43,571 bases of DNA from Pseudoxanthomonas suwonensis (GCA_003240695.1 QFNC01000025.1:1-43571), one strand, 5' to 3'. Numbered from the stretch's first letter, positions 8,273 to 17,743 are shown. Numbers and translations are program-made. The notes: generated from the sequence alone by a model not told the origin.

Positions 8273-9147
8273 CAATGCTCGTCCTGCACCGGTGGCGGCA
8301 AGGGCAGTTCCAGGGTGAAGCAACTGCCCTGACCGGGTCCGTCCGAATACGCACCGATGCGTCCATCCAGCCGTTCGGCGATGCGCGCGGCGATGGCCAG
8401 GCCGAGCCCGGCGCCACTGCCGGCGTCGGCGGCATGCAGGCGCTGGAACGGTTCGAAGATGCGTTGTGCGTACTGGCTCTCGAAGCCGCGGCCGCCGTCG
8501 CGCACCTGCAGGCGCAGCCAGCCGTCGGCCGACTCGCCCGCCACCTGGATGCGGATCGGCGGCGCGTGCGCCGAAAAGGTCCAGGCATTGGCCAGCAGCT
8601 GGGTCAGCGCGGTCTTCAGCAGGCGCTCGTCCGCCCAGGCACGCAAGCCCGGCTGCACGCTGACCTGCGCCTCCTGGTCGGGATGCAGATCGCTCAACTC
8701 GGCTGCCACCCACTCGGCCAGCAGGCTGGCATCCACGGCTTCGGGATGCATCACGCAGCGCTCGATGCGGGACAGTTCCAGCAGGCCATCCAGCAGTTCG
8801 CCCATCCGTCCGGCCGCGTCGCGGATGCGGGCAAGATACTGATGGCCGGTCGGATCCAGCTGGCCGGCGCAGTGGCTGTCGAGCAGTCCGGCGTAACTGG
8901 CGATGGCGCGCAACGGCGCGCGCATGTCGTGAGAAATGCCGTGTGCCAGGGCCGCCTGCTGCCGCTGCAAGGCTTCCACCTGGGTGCGGCTGTCGGCCAG
9001 ATCCCGCTGCAGCTGGATGATGCGATCGCCCCGGTCGTGCACCGGCGCGATCGCACCGACATCGTTCACTTCATGGCCACTCGCAGCCGTGCTTACACTG
9101 TGTGCTTGCATCGGTATTGAGGGAGGCGGGGCATGGGAGGTGGACAT
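8272..9147 (-). CDS. cytosolic sensor histidine kinase
   Basis: From ATG 9147 the protein has 291 residues; ATG 9231 (319) and ATG 9111 (279) are alternatives and none has a clear ribosome site. After a short N-terminus there is a coiled-coil helix (about 40-68), a HisKA domain with His73 in ISHDMRAPLR, and a HATPase domain (about 170-285) with an N-box around LTQLLANAW, RDGGRGF (G1), GAGLGLAIA (G2) and GPGQGSCF. No transmembrane segment or sensory domain is visible, so any signal must come from a partner. It is the likely phosphodonor for the downstream Rcp1-like regulator, whose start overlaps its stop. Confidence 0.85.
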   Translation of the reverse strand: MSTSHAPPPSIPMQAHSVSTAASGHEVNDVGAIAPVHDRGDRIIQLQRDLADSRTQVEALQRQQAALAHGISHDMRAPLRAIASYAGLLDSHCAGQLDPTGHQYLARIRDAAGRMGELLDGLLELSRIERCVMHPEAVDASLLAEWVAAELSDLHPDQEAQVSVQPGLRAWADERLLKTALTQLLANAWTFSAHAPPIRIQVAGESADGWLRLQVRDGGRGFESQYAQRIFEPFQRLHAADAGSGAGLGLAIAARIAERLDGRIGAYSDGPGQGSCFTLELPLPPPVQDEH

Positions 9148-9251
9148 GTGGGAGGGAGTGACGGCTGCGTTTATGCCGCACAGTACCGGTGGGCGCGTGT
9201 AGAAATGGTGGAAGAAACCCCGACAGGCCATTCATTTGCAATGGATTTCCG

Positions 9252-11060
9252 ATGACGATCGAACAAGTCCTGTTCCTGTTGATCCTGGCCGGCGGCCTGT
9301 ACCTGTTCATCACCGAGAAGCTGCGGGTGGATGTGACCGCGATGCTGATTCTGCTGGCGCTGGTGCTGACCCGGGTGCTGGATCCCAAGCAGGCGCTGTC
9401 CGGTTTCGCCAGCGAGCCGGCGGTAATCGTGGCGGCGGTGTTCGTGATTTCCGGTGGCTTGGCCGCCACCGGCATCACCGAGCGGCTGGGTCAGCTGATC
9501 GGCCGTGCGGCCGGACGCACCGAGGCACGCACGATTGCCGTGGTGATGCCGGCGGTGGCGGCACTGTCGGCCTTCACCCATCACGTGATGGTGACCGCGA
9601 TGATGCTGCCGATCATCCTGCGGCATGCCCGCCAGAACCAGCTGCCGGCCTCGCGACTGCTGATGCCGATGTCGCTGGCGGCATCGCTGGGCACCACCCT
9701 GACCCTGGTGAGCGCGCCGGCCTTCCTGCTGGCCAACGACATGATCGCGCGTGCCGGGCAGCCCAGCCTGGGCATCTTCGGCATTTCCGCGATCGGTCTG
9801 GCGCTGGTGGTGGTGGGCGTGCTGTACATGCTGGTGGCACGCTGGCTGCTGCCCAAGCGCAGCGGTGAGCATGGCGACGACGACTACATGCGCCTGGATC
9901 GCTATCGTACCGAACTGATCGTGACCAAGGAATCGCGCTGGAACACGCGGCCACTGGCCGACCTGCAGAAGGCACTGGACGACAAGTTCCGGCTGCTGGG
10001 CTGGCTGCGCGACGGCGTGTTGCGCGAGGACCTGTCACCCACCAGTCCGCTGCTGGCTGGCGACATCCTGCTGGTGGAAGCCGCCGCCGACGACCTGATG
10101 ACGCTGCACAAGGACCCGGGGTTGGACCTGAATGCCATCAGCCGGTTCGGCAGCACCACCATCGAGGAGGACGAGGGCGAAAGCGAGGGCGAGCTGGTGC
10201 AGGCAGTGGTGGCCCCGGGGTCGGAGTTCATCGGCCGCTCGATCCGCGAGCTGGACTTCTCGCGCCAGTTCCGCGCGGTGATCGTCGGCCTGTGGCGGCG
10301 CGAGGGTGCGATGGCGCTGCGGCTGTCCGACGCCCGCCTGCGCGAAGGCGACCTGCTGGTGCTGTGGGGCAAGCCCTCACGCTTTGCCGAGCTGGCCCAG
10401 CACCACGGCTTCCTGATGCTGGTGCCGTTTGCCGGAGAGGCCAAGCGCCGCATCCGCGCACCGCTGGCCCTGGCGATCCTGGGGGTGACCGTGCTGGTGG
10501 CGGCTACCGAGTGGCTGCCGGCACCGTTGGCCTTCCTGCTGGGGGCGGTGGCGATGGTGGTGACCCGCTGCGTGGACGTGGACCGCGCCTACCGCGAAAT
10601 CGACGTGCGCATCTTCGTGATGATCGCCGGGGTGATTCCGCTGGGCATCGCCATGGAACAGACCGGCACGGCCGATCTGCTGGCGAAGGGCCTGTTCCAG
10701 CTGATCGCCGCCTGGCCGCCGCTGGCCATCCTGCTGGTGCTGTTCACCCTGGCCGCATTCCTGACCCAGGTGATGTCCGATGCCGCCACCACCGTGCTGC
10801 TGGGGCCGATTGCCATCTCGCTGGCGCAGTCGCTGGGCCTGCCGCCCACCCCGTTCGTGATCTGCACCGCGCTGGGTGCGGTGGTCGCCTTCCTCACCCC
10901 GATTGGCCACCACGGCAACCTGTTGATCCTGGGTCCGGGACGTTACCGTTTCGGCGACTTCCTGCGCATCGGCTTGCCGCTGACCATCGTGATCGCGCTG
11001 GTCAGCGCCTGGATGTCGCGCTGGCTGTGGCTGGGCGGGCCGCTGTGGCCGGGCGGATGA
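9252..11060 (+). CDS. SLC13-family permease with two TrkA-C (RCK_C) domains
   Basis: A 602-residue inner-membrane protein from ATG 9252. Hydrophobic blocks at the N-terminus (about 1-215) and C-terminus (about 405-600) flank a soluble centre. The centre carries two RCK_C-like stretches, ELIVTKESRWNTRPLADL...LLAGDILLVEA and QAVVAPGSEFIGRSIRELD...LREGDLLVLWG. This arrangement is typical of DASS/SLC13 relatives annotated as anion (sulfate, dicarboxylate) permeases. Re-entrant-like segments such as SAFTHHVMVTAMMLPI and LTQVMSDAATTVLLGP match the two-fold repeat of the superfamily. The substrate cannot be read from sequence. It is transcribed away from the kinase gene. Confidence 0.88.
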   Translation: MTIEQVLFLLILAGGLYLFITEKLRVDVTAMLILLALVLTRVLDPKQALSGFASEPAVIVAAVFVISGGLAATGITERLGQLIGRAAGRTEARTIAVVMPAVAALSAFTHHVMVTAMMLPIILRHARQNQLPASRLLMPMSLAASLGTTLTLVSAPAFLLANDMIARAGQPSLGIFGISAIGLALVVVGVLYMLVARWLLPKRSGEHGDDDYMRLDRYRTELIVTKESRWNTRPLADLQKALDDKFRLLGWLRDGVLREDLSPTSPLLAGDILLVEAAADDLMTLHKDPGLDLNAISRFGSTTIEEDEGESEGELVQAVVAPGSEFIGRSIRELDFSRQFRAVIVGLWRREGAMALRLSDARLREGDLLVLWGKPSRFAELAQHHGFLMLVPFAGEAKRRIRAPLALAILGVTVLVAATEWLPAPLAFLLGAVAMVVTRCVDVDRAYREIDVRIFVMIAGVIPLGIAMEQTGTADLLAKGLFQLIAAWPPLAILLVLFTLAAFLTQVMSDAATTVLLGPIAISLAQSLGLPPTPFVICTALGAVVAFLTPIGHHGNLLILGPGRYRFGDFLRIGLPLTIVIALVSAWMSRWLWLGGPLWPGG

Positions 11061-11082
11061 CTTCCGGCCACGCGGCGCTCGC

Positions 11083-11955
11083 TTAGCGCACAGGCACAGT
11101 CCGCGTGCGGGGTTGCAGTGCGGATGGCTCCAGACCACCGGACACGCTGATCCGCAGGGTGGTGATGCGCCCGCTCCCCGTCTGCTCCGGTCCCGGCGTC
11201 TGCATCAGCGGCAAGCCGTCGAGCATCACGTTGTCCGGACTGGTCACACTGACCTCACCGGGCTGCGCGGAAAAGCCCAGCGCCCGCCCACCGCTCCACA
11301 TGCAGATCTCGCCACCGTTCGCATGGCGCCAACGCTGACAGGGCTGACCAGCCACCTGCGCGTTGCCTTGGCGCTGCCATGCGCCGAGGTCGGGCTGCGC
11401 ATCCTCCGCTGCCGCATCGATCGCCACGTCCAGGAACGAGGGGTCGGACGGCGTCTGCTGCCAGAGGCCGTCCTCGTCCGTGGCGCCCATGACCTCGGCG
11501 TCGGTGTAGTCCTCGCGCACGGCTTCCACGAACTCGAACAGGCACAGGCTGCTCGGATGGTCGGTGGGCGAACGCCACGTCCAGGCGGTGGTACGGGCGA
11601 GGCGATGCCCGGCATCCACCGCGATCTCGTAGCTGCGCGTCCCGAGCCGGTCGATCTGGTCCTGGCGCAACGGCTTGAGCGGAAAGCCGGCGTCGGTGCA
11701 GACCTGCACGGCGTGTTGGTAGTTGGCGATCACCGGATTCACCCCGTTCTCGATCTGCTCGAACACCAGCGTGGCCTGCACCGCCTGATCGCCACCCACC
11801 GCCGCAACATCCATGGGCTGCACGTCCGCGGCAGTGCCATCCTGCTCGCCGTCCGCACCGCAGCCAGGCAGAAGCACCAAAACCATGCCTGCGATCACCG
11901 ATATCCATGCAGGCGTGGCCGTGCCGGTCACGGTGCCGCTTCGAACGCCGATCAA
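11083..11955 (-). CDS. putative lipoprotein of unknown function
   Basis: Up to 290 residues from a TTG at 11955 that overlaps the stop of the OmpA-like gene by four bases; a GTG at 11931 is the alternative. A hydrophobic segment ends in a lipobox (LLPGC, Cys32). The mature part is about 255 residues with three further cysteines in LCLF, QPCQRW and EICMW. No family is recognised. It is probably made with the OmpA-like lipoprotein and may work beside it in the envelope, but that is only context. Confidence 0.75.
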   Translation of the reverse strand: MIGVRSGTVTGTATPAWISVIAGMVLVLLPGCGADGEQDGTAADVQPMDVAAVGGDQAVQATLVFEQIENGVNPVIANYQHAVQVCTDAGFPLKPLRQDQIDRLGTRSYEIAVDAGHRLARTTAWTWRSPTDHPSSLCLFEFVEAVREDYTDAEVMGATDEDGLWQQTPSDPSFLDVAIDAAAEDAQPDLGAWQRQGNAQVAGQPCQRWRHANGGEICMWSGGRALGFSAQPGEVSVTSPDNVMLDGLPLMQTPGPEQTGSGRITTLRISVSGGLEPSALQPRTRTVPVR

Positions 11956-12962
11956 CGCTTCACCAACTCCACGCGCCGGTTGCGCGCCTTGCCTTCCTCG
12001 CTGGTGTTGTCGGCCACCGGCTGGGTGTCGCCAAAACCGGCAGCGGTGAGACGCTCGGCAGCGATCCCGGCAGTGGTCAGCGCCGCCATCACCGATCGTG
12101 CCCGGCCTTCGGAAAGGGCCTGGTTGTGCGCGGCATCGCCGCTGTTGTCGGTGTGGCCGTTGACGGCCAGTTTCAGCGCCGGATCGTCCTTCAGCAGTTG
12201 CATCACCTGCGCGATCTGTGGCTGCGATTCGGGCAGGATGTCGGTCTTGTCGGTGGCGAAATGCACCTGCAGTGCCACCTTGCCGGCTGCTTCGAGCTGC
12301 TGCTTCAGCTCCGAGGCCGGCAACAGGGTCGCGGTCTGGGCGAAGGCCTTTTCCTGACCGATCACGTACGCGCCACCCGTGCTGCCCAGCACCAGATGCA
12401 GCCAGATGTTGCCTTCCGGCCTGCGCACCAGGTACACGCTGGCCGGGTCGCTGTACACATCGCCCAGGCCGTCGATGAAGCCCTGGGTGATCTCATCGCC
12501 CCAGGCTTCGATTTCATTCGTGGGGATGCGACCTTCGGATACTTTCTGCCCGCCCATCTGCTGGATCAGGGTCTCGAAGTTGCGACGCACTTCGAATGCC
12601 GAGAAATCCTTGCCCTGTTCCGGATAGAAGATCTCGCCATGGAAGCGGCCTTCCACCCAATGCGCCTTGCCATCGATCCAGAACGGGAACCGGGCGAAGT
12701 CCTTGTCGGTCCGGCCATAGCCCTGATTGGTGTAGCCGGCAGGCAGGCTGATGTAGGGAAACGCGCCCAGCGTGGCCGAACTGACCGGAAACCGGCTGAT
12801 GTCGAATCCCGCGGACGTGGCATCGGTGACAGGAGCCGGATCTGCCTGCGGCGCGGCCACCGGTTCGGACACCAGCGCGGCCGGCGTGGCATCGCGCTGG
12901 GCATCGCAGGCGGTGATCGCGGCCAGCACGGCGAGGCTGAGAATGGCATGTCGAATGGGCAT
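11952..12962 (-). CDS. OmpA-family lipoprotein
   Basis: 336 residues from ATG 12962, with GGGAGA upstream. The signal peptide ends in a lipobox (AITAC, Cys19). Residues about 60-200 form a conserved periplasmic region (FPYISLPAGY, FWIDGKAHWVEGR, HLVLGSTGGAYV). The C-terminal OmpA-like peptidoglycan-binding domain (about 225-336) has VHFATDKTDILPES, LAVNGHTDNSGD and the NRRVEL ending. It probably tethers the outer membrane to peptidoglycan. Transcription comes from the region after the ABC permease (56-base gap), and it overlaps the following lipoprotein gene. Confidence 0.9.
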   Translation of the reverse strand: MPIRHAILSLAVLAAITACDAQRDATPAALVSEPVAAPQADPAPVTDATSAGFDISRFPVSSATLGAFPYISLPAGYTNQGYGRTDKDFARFPFWIDGKAHWVEGRFHGEIFYPEQGKDFSAFEVRRNFETLIQQMGGQKVSEGRIPTNEIEAWGDEITQGFIDGLGDVYSDPASVYLVRRPEGNIWLHLVLGSTGGAYVIGQEKAFAQTATLLPASELKQQLEAAGKVALQVHFATDKTDILPESQPQIAQVMQLLKDDPALKLAVNGHTDNSGDAAHNQALSEGRARSVMAALTTAGIAAERLTAAGFGDTQPVADNTSEEGKARNRRVELVKR

Positions 12963-13017
12963 GGGGGAGTCTCCCTGTGGCAAATGGCGTATACGGCAGT
13001 GTGAGAATGGCCGGGTC

Positions 13018-13788
13018 TCAGCTGCGCATCCCTACCCCGCGCCGCAGCAGCCACAGGCTCAGGCCGCCCAGCAGCAGCACGAACAGCAGCATCAGCGCGA
13101 AGGCCATCGGAACCGGCACATCGGACTGCCCCAGCAGCCCGTAGCGGAACGCGTTGACCATGTAGAAGATGGGATTGAAATGGGTGGCGGTCTCGGCCCA
13201 GCCCGGCAGCAGCTTCACCGAATAGAACACGCCGCCCAGATAGGTCAGCGGGGTCAGGATGAAGGTGGGGATGATGGCGATGTCGTCGAACTTCTTCGCG
13301 TACACCGCATTGACGAAGCCGGCCAGGGAGAAGATCACCGCGCCCAGCAGCACCGAGCCGAAGGTGACCAGCGGATGCGGCATCTGCACCCGGGTGAACA
13401 GCATCGCGATCAACAGCACGATGGCGCCGACCATCAAGCCGCGCAGCACGGCCCCGGCCACGTAGCCGCCCAAAATCACCCAGCTGGGCGCCGGGCTTAC
13501 CAGCAGTTCCTCGATGTGGCGGCCGAACTTGGCACCGAAGAAGCTGGAACTGATGTTGCCGTAGCTGTTCTGGATCACGCTCATCATCACCAGCCCGGGC
13601 ACGATGAAATCCATGTAGTCGATGCCGTCCATCTGCCCCACGCGCGAGCCGATCAGCCCGCCGAAGATCAGGAAGTACAGAGTCATGGTGATGGCCGGCG
13701 GCACCAGCGTCTGCGTCCAGATGCGCAGGATCCGCACGATCTCGCGGCGGGCAATGGTGTGCAGCGCGGTCAGGTTGGGGTGGCTCAT
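13018..13788 (-). CDS. ABC-2 type transport permease (YadH-like)
   Basis: 256 residues with about six transmembrane segments, of the ABC-2 exporter class. Family-like stretches are LHTIARREIVRILRIWTQT, MDFIVPGLVMMSVIQNSYGN, EELLVSPAPSW and FNPIFYMVNAFRYG. The closest named relative is YadH of the YadGH pair. Its ATG at 13788 overlaps the ATPase stop by four bases (ATGA), so subunits are made in step. The substrate is unknown; related pairs are assigned to drug, lipid or polysaccharide export without firm proof. Confidence 0.92.
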   Translation of the reverse strand: MSHPNLTALHTIARREIVRILRIWTQTLVPPAITMTLYFLIFGGLIGSRVGQMDGIDYMDFIVPGLVMMSVIQNSYGNISSSFFGAKFGRHIEELLVSPAPSWVILGGYVAGAVLRGLMVGAIVLLIAMLFTRVQMPHPLVTFGSVLLGAVIFSLAGFVNAVYAKKFDDIAIIPTFILTPLTYLGGVFYSVKLLPGWAETATHFNPIFYMVNAFRYGLLGQSDVPVPMAFALMLLFVLLLGGLSLWLLRRGVGMRS

Positions 13789-14744
13789 GCCGCATCCTCC
13801 GGGCGCGCGATCAGCCGCACGAACAGCTCCTCCAGCCGGTTGCTCTTGGTCCGCATCGAGCGCACGCGGATACCCACCGCGCCCAGCGCGTCGAACACCC
13901 GGTTCAGGTCCATTGCGCGCGGCATGTCCAGCTCCAGGGTGTGATCGTCCAGGCGGGTCAGGGTGGCGCCGTCGATCACCGGCAGCTGCGCCGGCAGCGT
14001 GCCGTCCACGTCCAGCAGGAAGCCTTCCACGTCCAGCTGCGCCAGCATCGCCTTCATCGGCCCCTCGGCCACGATCCGGCCCTGGTTGATGATCGCCAGG
14101 TTGCGGCACAGTGCCTCGGCTTCCTCCAGGTAGTGCGTGGTCAGGATGATGGTGGTGCCGGCGGCATTGATTTCGCGCAGGGTCTGCCACATGCCGCGAC
14201 GGATCTCGATGTCCACGCCCGCCGTGGGTTCGTCCAGGATCAGCAGGCGCGGCCGGGTCATCATCGCCCGCGCGATCATCAGCCGCCGCTTCATGCCGCC
14301 GGACAGGGTGCGGCTCATCTGTTCGGCCTTGTCCCACAGCAGCGCCTCGCGCAGCACCTGCTCGGCGCGCGGCAGTGCCTCGGACCGCGGGATGCCGTAG
14401 AAACCGGCGTAGTTCACGCAGATGTCCAGCGGCTTCTCGAACATGTTGAAGTTGATTTCCTGCGGCACCAGCCCGAGCTGGCGCATCGCCCCGCTGCGGT
14501 CGGCCTCGATGTCATGGCCGAACACCCGCACGCTGCCGGACGTCTTGTTCACCAGCGAGCTGACGATGCCGATCAGGGTCGACTTGCCAGCGCCGTTCGG
14601 CCCCAGCAGGGCATGGAAATCGCCCGGCGCCACCTGCAGGGAAATGCCCTTCAGCGCCTCCACGCCATTGGCGTAGGTCTTGCGCAGGTCGGCGACGTCG
14701 AGCGCGGGTGCGTCGACGGAGGCAGCGGCAACGGATTCGGACAT
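13785..14744 (-). CDS. ABC transporter ATP-binding protein (YadG-like)
   Basis: 319 residues from ATG 14744. Walker A is GPNGAGKST (48-56), the Q-loop is VPQEINF, the ABC signature is LSGGM (147-151), Walker B is LLILDEP (167-173) and the switch His is in LTTHYLEEAE. The C-terminal 90 residues are the extra domain common in ABC-2 partners. It energises the downstream permease, with which it overlaps by four bases. The in-frame sequence upstream of 14744 overlaps other genes and is not part of it. Confidence 0.93.
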   Translation of the reverse strand: MSESVAAASVDAPALDVADLRKTYANGVEALKGISLQVAPGDFHALLGPNGAGKSTLIGIVSSLVNKTSGSVRVFGHDIEADRSGAMRQLGLVPQEINFNMFEKPLDICVNYAGFYGIPRSEALPRAEQVLREALLWDKAEQMSRTLSGGMKRRLMIARAMMTRPRLLILDEPTAGVDIEIRRGMWQTLREINAAGTTIILTTHYLEEAEALCRNLAIINQGRIVAEGPMKAMLAQLDVEGFLLDVDGTLPAQLPVIDGATLTRLDDHTLELDMPRAMDLNRVFDALGAVGIRVRSMRTKSNRLEELFVRLIARPEDAA

Positions 14745-14782
14745 GTGCCGATTATAGGTGGCGCCCGGTGCCGGTCGGGCGC

Positions 14783-15298
14783 TCAGGGGGTTCCGGCAAC
14801 GCTGCGTTCCGCCTTGCGCACATTGCGTGCGAATGTCTCGGCGTGCGTGCAGACCTGCTTCTGCACCTCGGCCGTGGCTTGCGGGTATTTGGTTTGCACC
14901 GTGCCGAAGGCGGCGGTGTAGGCCGCATCGTAGGCGGCCGCATCCACGCCGGCGGAGAGCAGTTCCTCGCGGCGGCGCCGTGCATACGCCTCGATCTGCC
15001 CGGGCGCAAGCAGCTGGCAGGCTGCTGCGGCCGCCAGACCGGTGCCGTCGCTGCGGATGCGCTGGTCTTCCTTGGCGCTGGGCGGACGCACCGATGCGAT
15101 CGCCGGTGCGGAGTCGACCGGTTCTGTCGCCGGCTGCCCCATCTTGGCGGTGAGGGCGACCGGCTCGGATTGCGCAGCGGGCCCCTGTTCCCGGGTGGTT
15201 GGCTCTGCAACCGGCTGTGACGGCTGCGGCTGCTGCCGCGAACAGACAGTGGCCAGCGCGAGCAGCGCGATGGCGGGCAGCAACGGCTTCAGGTGCAT
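14783..15298 (-). CDS. small exported protein, unknown function
   Basis: 171 residues from ATG 15298. A signal peptide ends near ATVCSRQQ; the residue before Cys is Val, a poor lipobox, so it may be a lipoprotein or simply secreted. A Gln/Pro/Thr-rich linker follows to about residue 80, then a helical domain with two cysteines (AACQLL, QVCTHA) and EAYARRRREELLSAGVD. No family recognised. It lies 38 bases ahead of the ABC exporter genes on the same strand and may belong to that operon. Confidence 0.7.
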   Translation of the reverse strand: MHLKPLLPAIALLALATVCSRQQPQPSQPVAEPTTREQGPAAQSEPVALTAKMGQPATEPVDSAPAIASVRPPSAKEDQRIRSDGTGLAAAAACQLLAPGQIEAYARRRREELLSAGVDAAAYDAAYTAAFGTVQTKYPQATAEVQKQVCTHAETFARNVRKAERSVAGTP

Positions 15299-15422
15299 CG
15301 GGGGCGGCTCCGGTTCGAAGCAGGCAGTGTACTGCCGCGCGCGCAGTGCGAGCGATCCGGTCCAGCCGGTACCATGTCGCGTCGTGTCGGCACAGCCGAG
15401 ACCGTTTCCGGAGTTCCGTCCG

Positions 15423-16193
15423 TTGGCCATCGCCCATTTCCCGATTCGTCTGGTCGCGCGCAGCCTGATGAATCCGCAGGTGCTGCATCTGCAGTTCGTG
15501 CGCGACGACGGCCAGTCGCTGGACTACACGCCCGGCCAGTTCATCCAGATCCACTTCCCGCTGGCCGACGGCAGCATGGCCCGGCGCAGCTATTCCTGCG
15601 CCACGCGCCACGACCACCACATGCAGCCGGGCGAAGCGGTGGAATTCGTGGCCAGCGTGGTGCCCAGCGGTGCCGCCACGGCGCTGTTCCAGGGCATGGC
15701 CATCGGCGACACACTGCAGGCCAGCGGTCCGATGGGGCTGTTCACGCTGAAGGCCGACGACACCAATGCGCGTTACCTGCTGATCGCCACCGGAACCGGC
15801 GTGGCCAGTTACCGCTCGATGCTGCCCGACCTGCTGCAGCAGATCGATGCGCGCGGCCTGCAGGTGAGCCTGGTGCATGGCGTGCGCACGCCCGACGAGG
15901 CACTGTTTGCCGACGAATTCGCCGCGGCGGCGCGCCGGTTCGGCGACCGCTTCGTCTACATGCCGTGCTTTTCGCGCGAGATGCCGCGTGCTGACGATGC
16001 GCGTTTCATCGATGCCTTGCCGCGCCATGGCTACGTGCAGAACCAGCTGGACGAACTGGCGCCGGTGCCCGGACAGGACATCGCCTACCTGTGCGGCAAT
16101 CCGGATATGGTGGATGCCGGCATCGAGGCACTGAAACAGCGTGGATTGACGATGAAGGACATTCGTCGCGAGAAATACATCAGCCTGAAGTGA
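15423..16193 (+). CDS. fpr: ferredoxin--NADP+ reductase-like flavoprotein
   Basis: 256 residues. The start is a TTG at 15423, preceded by GGAG nine bases upstream; an internal ATG at residue 16 would cut into the first beta strand. FAD-binding is shown by RRSYSCATR, then GPMGLFTL, and the nucleotide-binding half by LLIATGTGVASYRSML and AYLCGNPDMVD. The C-terminus REKYISLK is close to the usual ending of bacterial Fpr. Such enzymes exchange electrons between NADPH and ferredoxin or flavodoxin. It begins divergently from the small exported protein gene. Confidence 0.87.
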   Translation: MAIAHFPIRLVARSLMNPQVLHLQFVRDDGQSLDYTPGQFIQIHFPLADGSMARRSYSCATRHDHHMQPGEAVEFVASVVPSGAATALFQGMAIGDTLQASGPMGLFTLKADDTNARYLLIATGTGVASYRSMLPDLLQQIDARGLQVSLVHGVRTPDEALFADEFAAAARRFGDRFVYMPCFSREMPRADDARFIDALPRHGYVQNQLDELAPVPGQDIAYLCGNPDMVDAGIEALKQRGLTMKDIRREKYISLK

Positions 16194-16256
16194 ATGCCGG
16201 GCCGGGCAATGGCGGCGGGTACACTAGCGCGTCCGAATCGATGGGAGTGATTGCCG

Positions 16257-17069
16257 ATGATGCGTCTCGTGGTGCCGACGTTGCTGTGTGCCTTGCTGAC
16301 CGCCTGTGCCAGTGCGGGGTCGCCATCGATCAATGCCGACTCTTCCACGCAAGCGCCGGTTGTCGATGCCGCCCTGCAGGCCGCCGTGGAGGGCGCCTGG
16401 CGCAAGCCTGACAACCGGGCGCGCGACGGCGCCCGCCATCCGCTGCAGACGCTGCGGTTCTTCGGCATCGCCCCCACCCACACCGTGGTGGAAATCACCC
16501 CCGGCGCGGGCTGGTACACGGAGATCCTGGCGCCCTACCTGCGCGACCACGGTCGCTATGTCGCCGCCGTGACCAATCCCGCACGCACCCAAGCCCTGCT
16601 CGCTGGCGACCCTGCCCGGTACGGCAAGGCTGCCGTGGTGGTGTTCGATGCCAAGGCGCCGGTGTTCGGGCCGCCGGCATCGGCCGATGCGGTGCTGACC
16701 TTCCGCAACGTGCACAACTGGGTCGGCAACGGGACTGCACAGGACTATTTCGATGCCTTCCACGCAGTGCTGAAACCCGGCGGCGTACTGGGCGTGGTCG
16801 ATCACCGCGCCAGGCCCGGCACCGCCGCATCGACCATGCAGAAGTCCGGCTACGTCACCGAGGCGCTGGTGATCCAGATGGCCACCCGCGCCGGCTTCGT
16901 GCTGGAGGAGCGCAGCGACATCAACGCCAATCCGCGCGACGATGCCGACCATCCCAATGGCGTGTGGACGCTGCCGCCCACCAACCGCCACGATCCGGAA
17001 GATGCGGCCAGCTTCAAGGCCATCGGCGAAAGCGACCGCATGACCCTGCGCTTCCGCAAACCGGGCTGA
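16257..17069 (+). CDS. lipobox-bearing class I methyltransferase-like protein
   Basis: 270 residues from ATG 16257, with GGGAG upstream. It begins with a clear lipoprotein signal (LLTAC, Cys17), yet residues 60-260 form a Rossmann-type methyltransferase. Motif I is VVEITPGAGWYTEIL (77-91). Later motifs are ADAVLTFRNVHNW and LKPGGVLGVVDHRA. The family of exported proteins annotated as methyltransferases is known in proteobacteria, but the role of a SAM fold outside the cytoplasm is unclear. It is 64 bases after the reductase gene and 26 before the pseudouridine synthase. Confidence 0.87.
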   Translation: MMRLVVPTLLCALLTACASAGSPSINADSSTQAPVVDAALQAAVEGAWRKPDNRARDGARHPLQTLRFFGIAPTHTVVEITPGAGWYTEILAPYLRDHGRYVAAVTNPARTQALLAGDPARYGKAAVVVFDAKAPVFGPPASADAVLTFRNVHNWVGNGTAQDYFDAFHAVLKPGGVLGVVDHRARPGTAASTMQKSGYVTEALVIQMATRAGFVLEERSDINANPRDDADHPNGVWTLPPTNRHDPEDAASFKAIGESDRMTLRFRKPG

Positions 17070-17094
17070 TCCACGCCGGGCCGTCCGCACGCCG

Positions 17095-17637
17095 ATGCTG
17101 GTCGCCTTCAACAAGCCGTTCGACGTCCTGACCCAGTTCACCGATCGCAGCGATCCGCCGCGCACCACGCTGGCCGCGTTCGGCTTGCCGCCGGGTGTGT
17201 ATCCGGCGGGGCGGCTGGACCGCGACAGCGAAGGCCTGCTGCTGCTGACCGACGACGGCGCGCTGGCGCATCGGCTGACCGATCCACGGCACAAGGCGCC
17301 GAAGACCTACTGGGTGCAGGTGGAAGGCATGCCGAGCCCGCAGCAGCTGCAGGCGCTGCGCGCTGGGGTGATGTTGAACGATGGCCCAACGCGCCCGGCC
17401 CGGGTGCGGCTTCTGCAGGCACCGGTCCTGTGGCCGCGCCACCCGCCGATTCGCGACCGCCGCAGCGTTCCCGACAGCTGGCTGGAAATCGTGCTGCGCG
17501 AAGGCCGCAATCGCCAGGTGCGGCGGATGACCGCGGCGGTCGGTCTGCCCACGCTGCGTCTGGTGCGCGTAGCCGTCGGCGCGTATCCATTGGACGGCCT
17601 GCAGCCGGGACAATGGCGGGAGGTGGCTCTTGAGTGA
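17095..17637 (+). CDS. rluE: RluE-type 23S rRNA pseudouridine synthase
   Basis: 180 residues of the RsuA/RluB/E/F family without an S4 domain. The catalytic Asp42 lies in AGRLDRDSEGLLLLT, with KAPKTYWVQVEG and REGRNRQVRRMTAAVG further on. The compact length and opening (LVAFNKPFDVLTQF) fit RluE, which modifies position 2457 of E. coli 23S rRNA. ATG at 17095. The upstream gene ends 26 bases earlier, so the two may be co-transcribed though unrelated in job. Confidence 0.9.
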   Translation: MLVAFNKPFDVLTQFTDRSDPPRTTLAAFGLPPGVYPAGRLDRDSEGLLLLTDDGALAHRLTDPRHKAPKTYWVQVEGMPSPQQLQALRAGVMLNDGPTRPARVRLLQAPVLWPRHPPIRDRRSVPDSWLEIVLREGRNRQVRRMTAAVGLPTLRLVRVAVGAYPLDGLQPGQWREVALE

Positions 17638-17743
17638 ACGGTTCATTGATGTGATTGGCACGTGCATGAACCGGTTATCCGGCCGACAGCAACATCGTTC
17701 ATGAATTTGCTACCGTTCCCGCCAAGCCGCATTCAGGCTTGTC

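Noticed and set aside
13785..16028. ABC ATPase with a 400-residue N-terminal extension
   Set aside because: The extension overlaps the flavoprotein and exported-protein genes; ATG 14744 gives the standard length.
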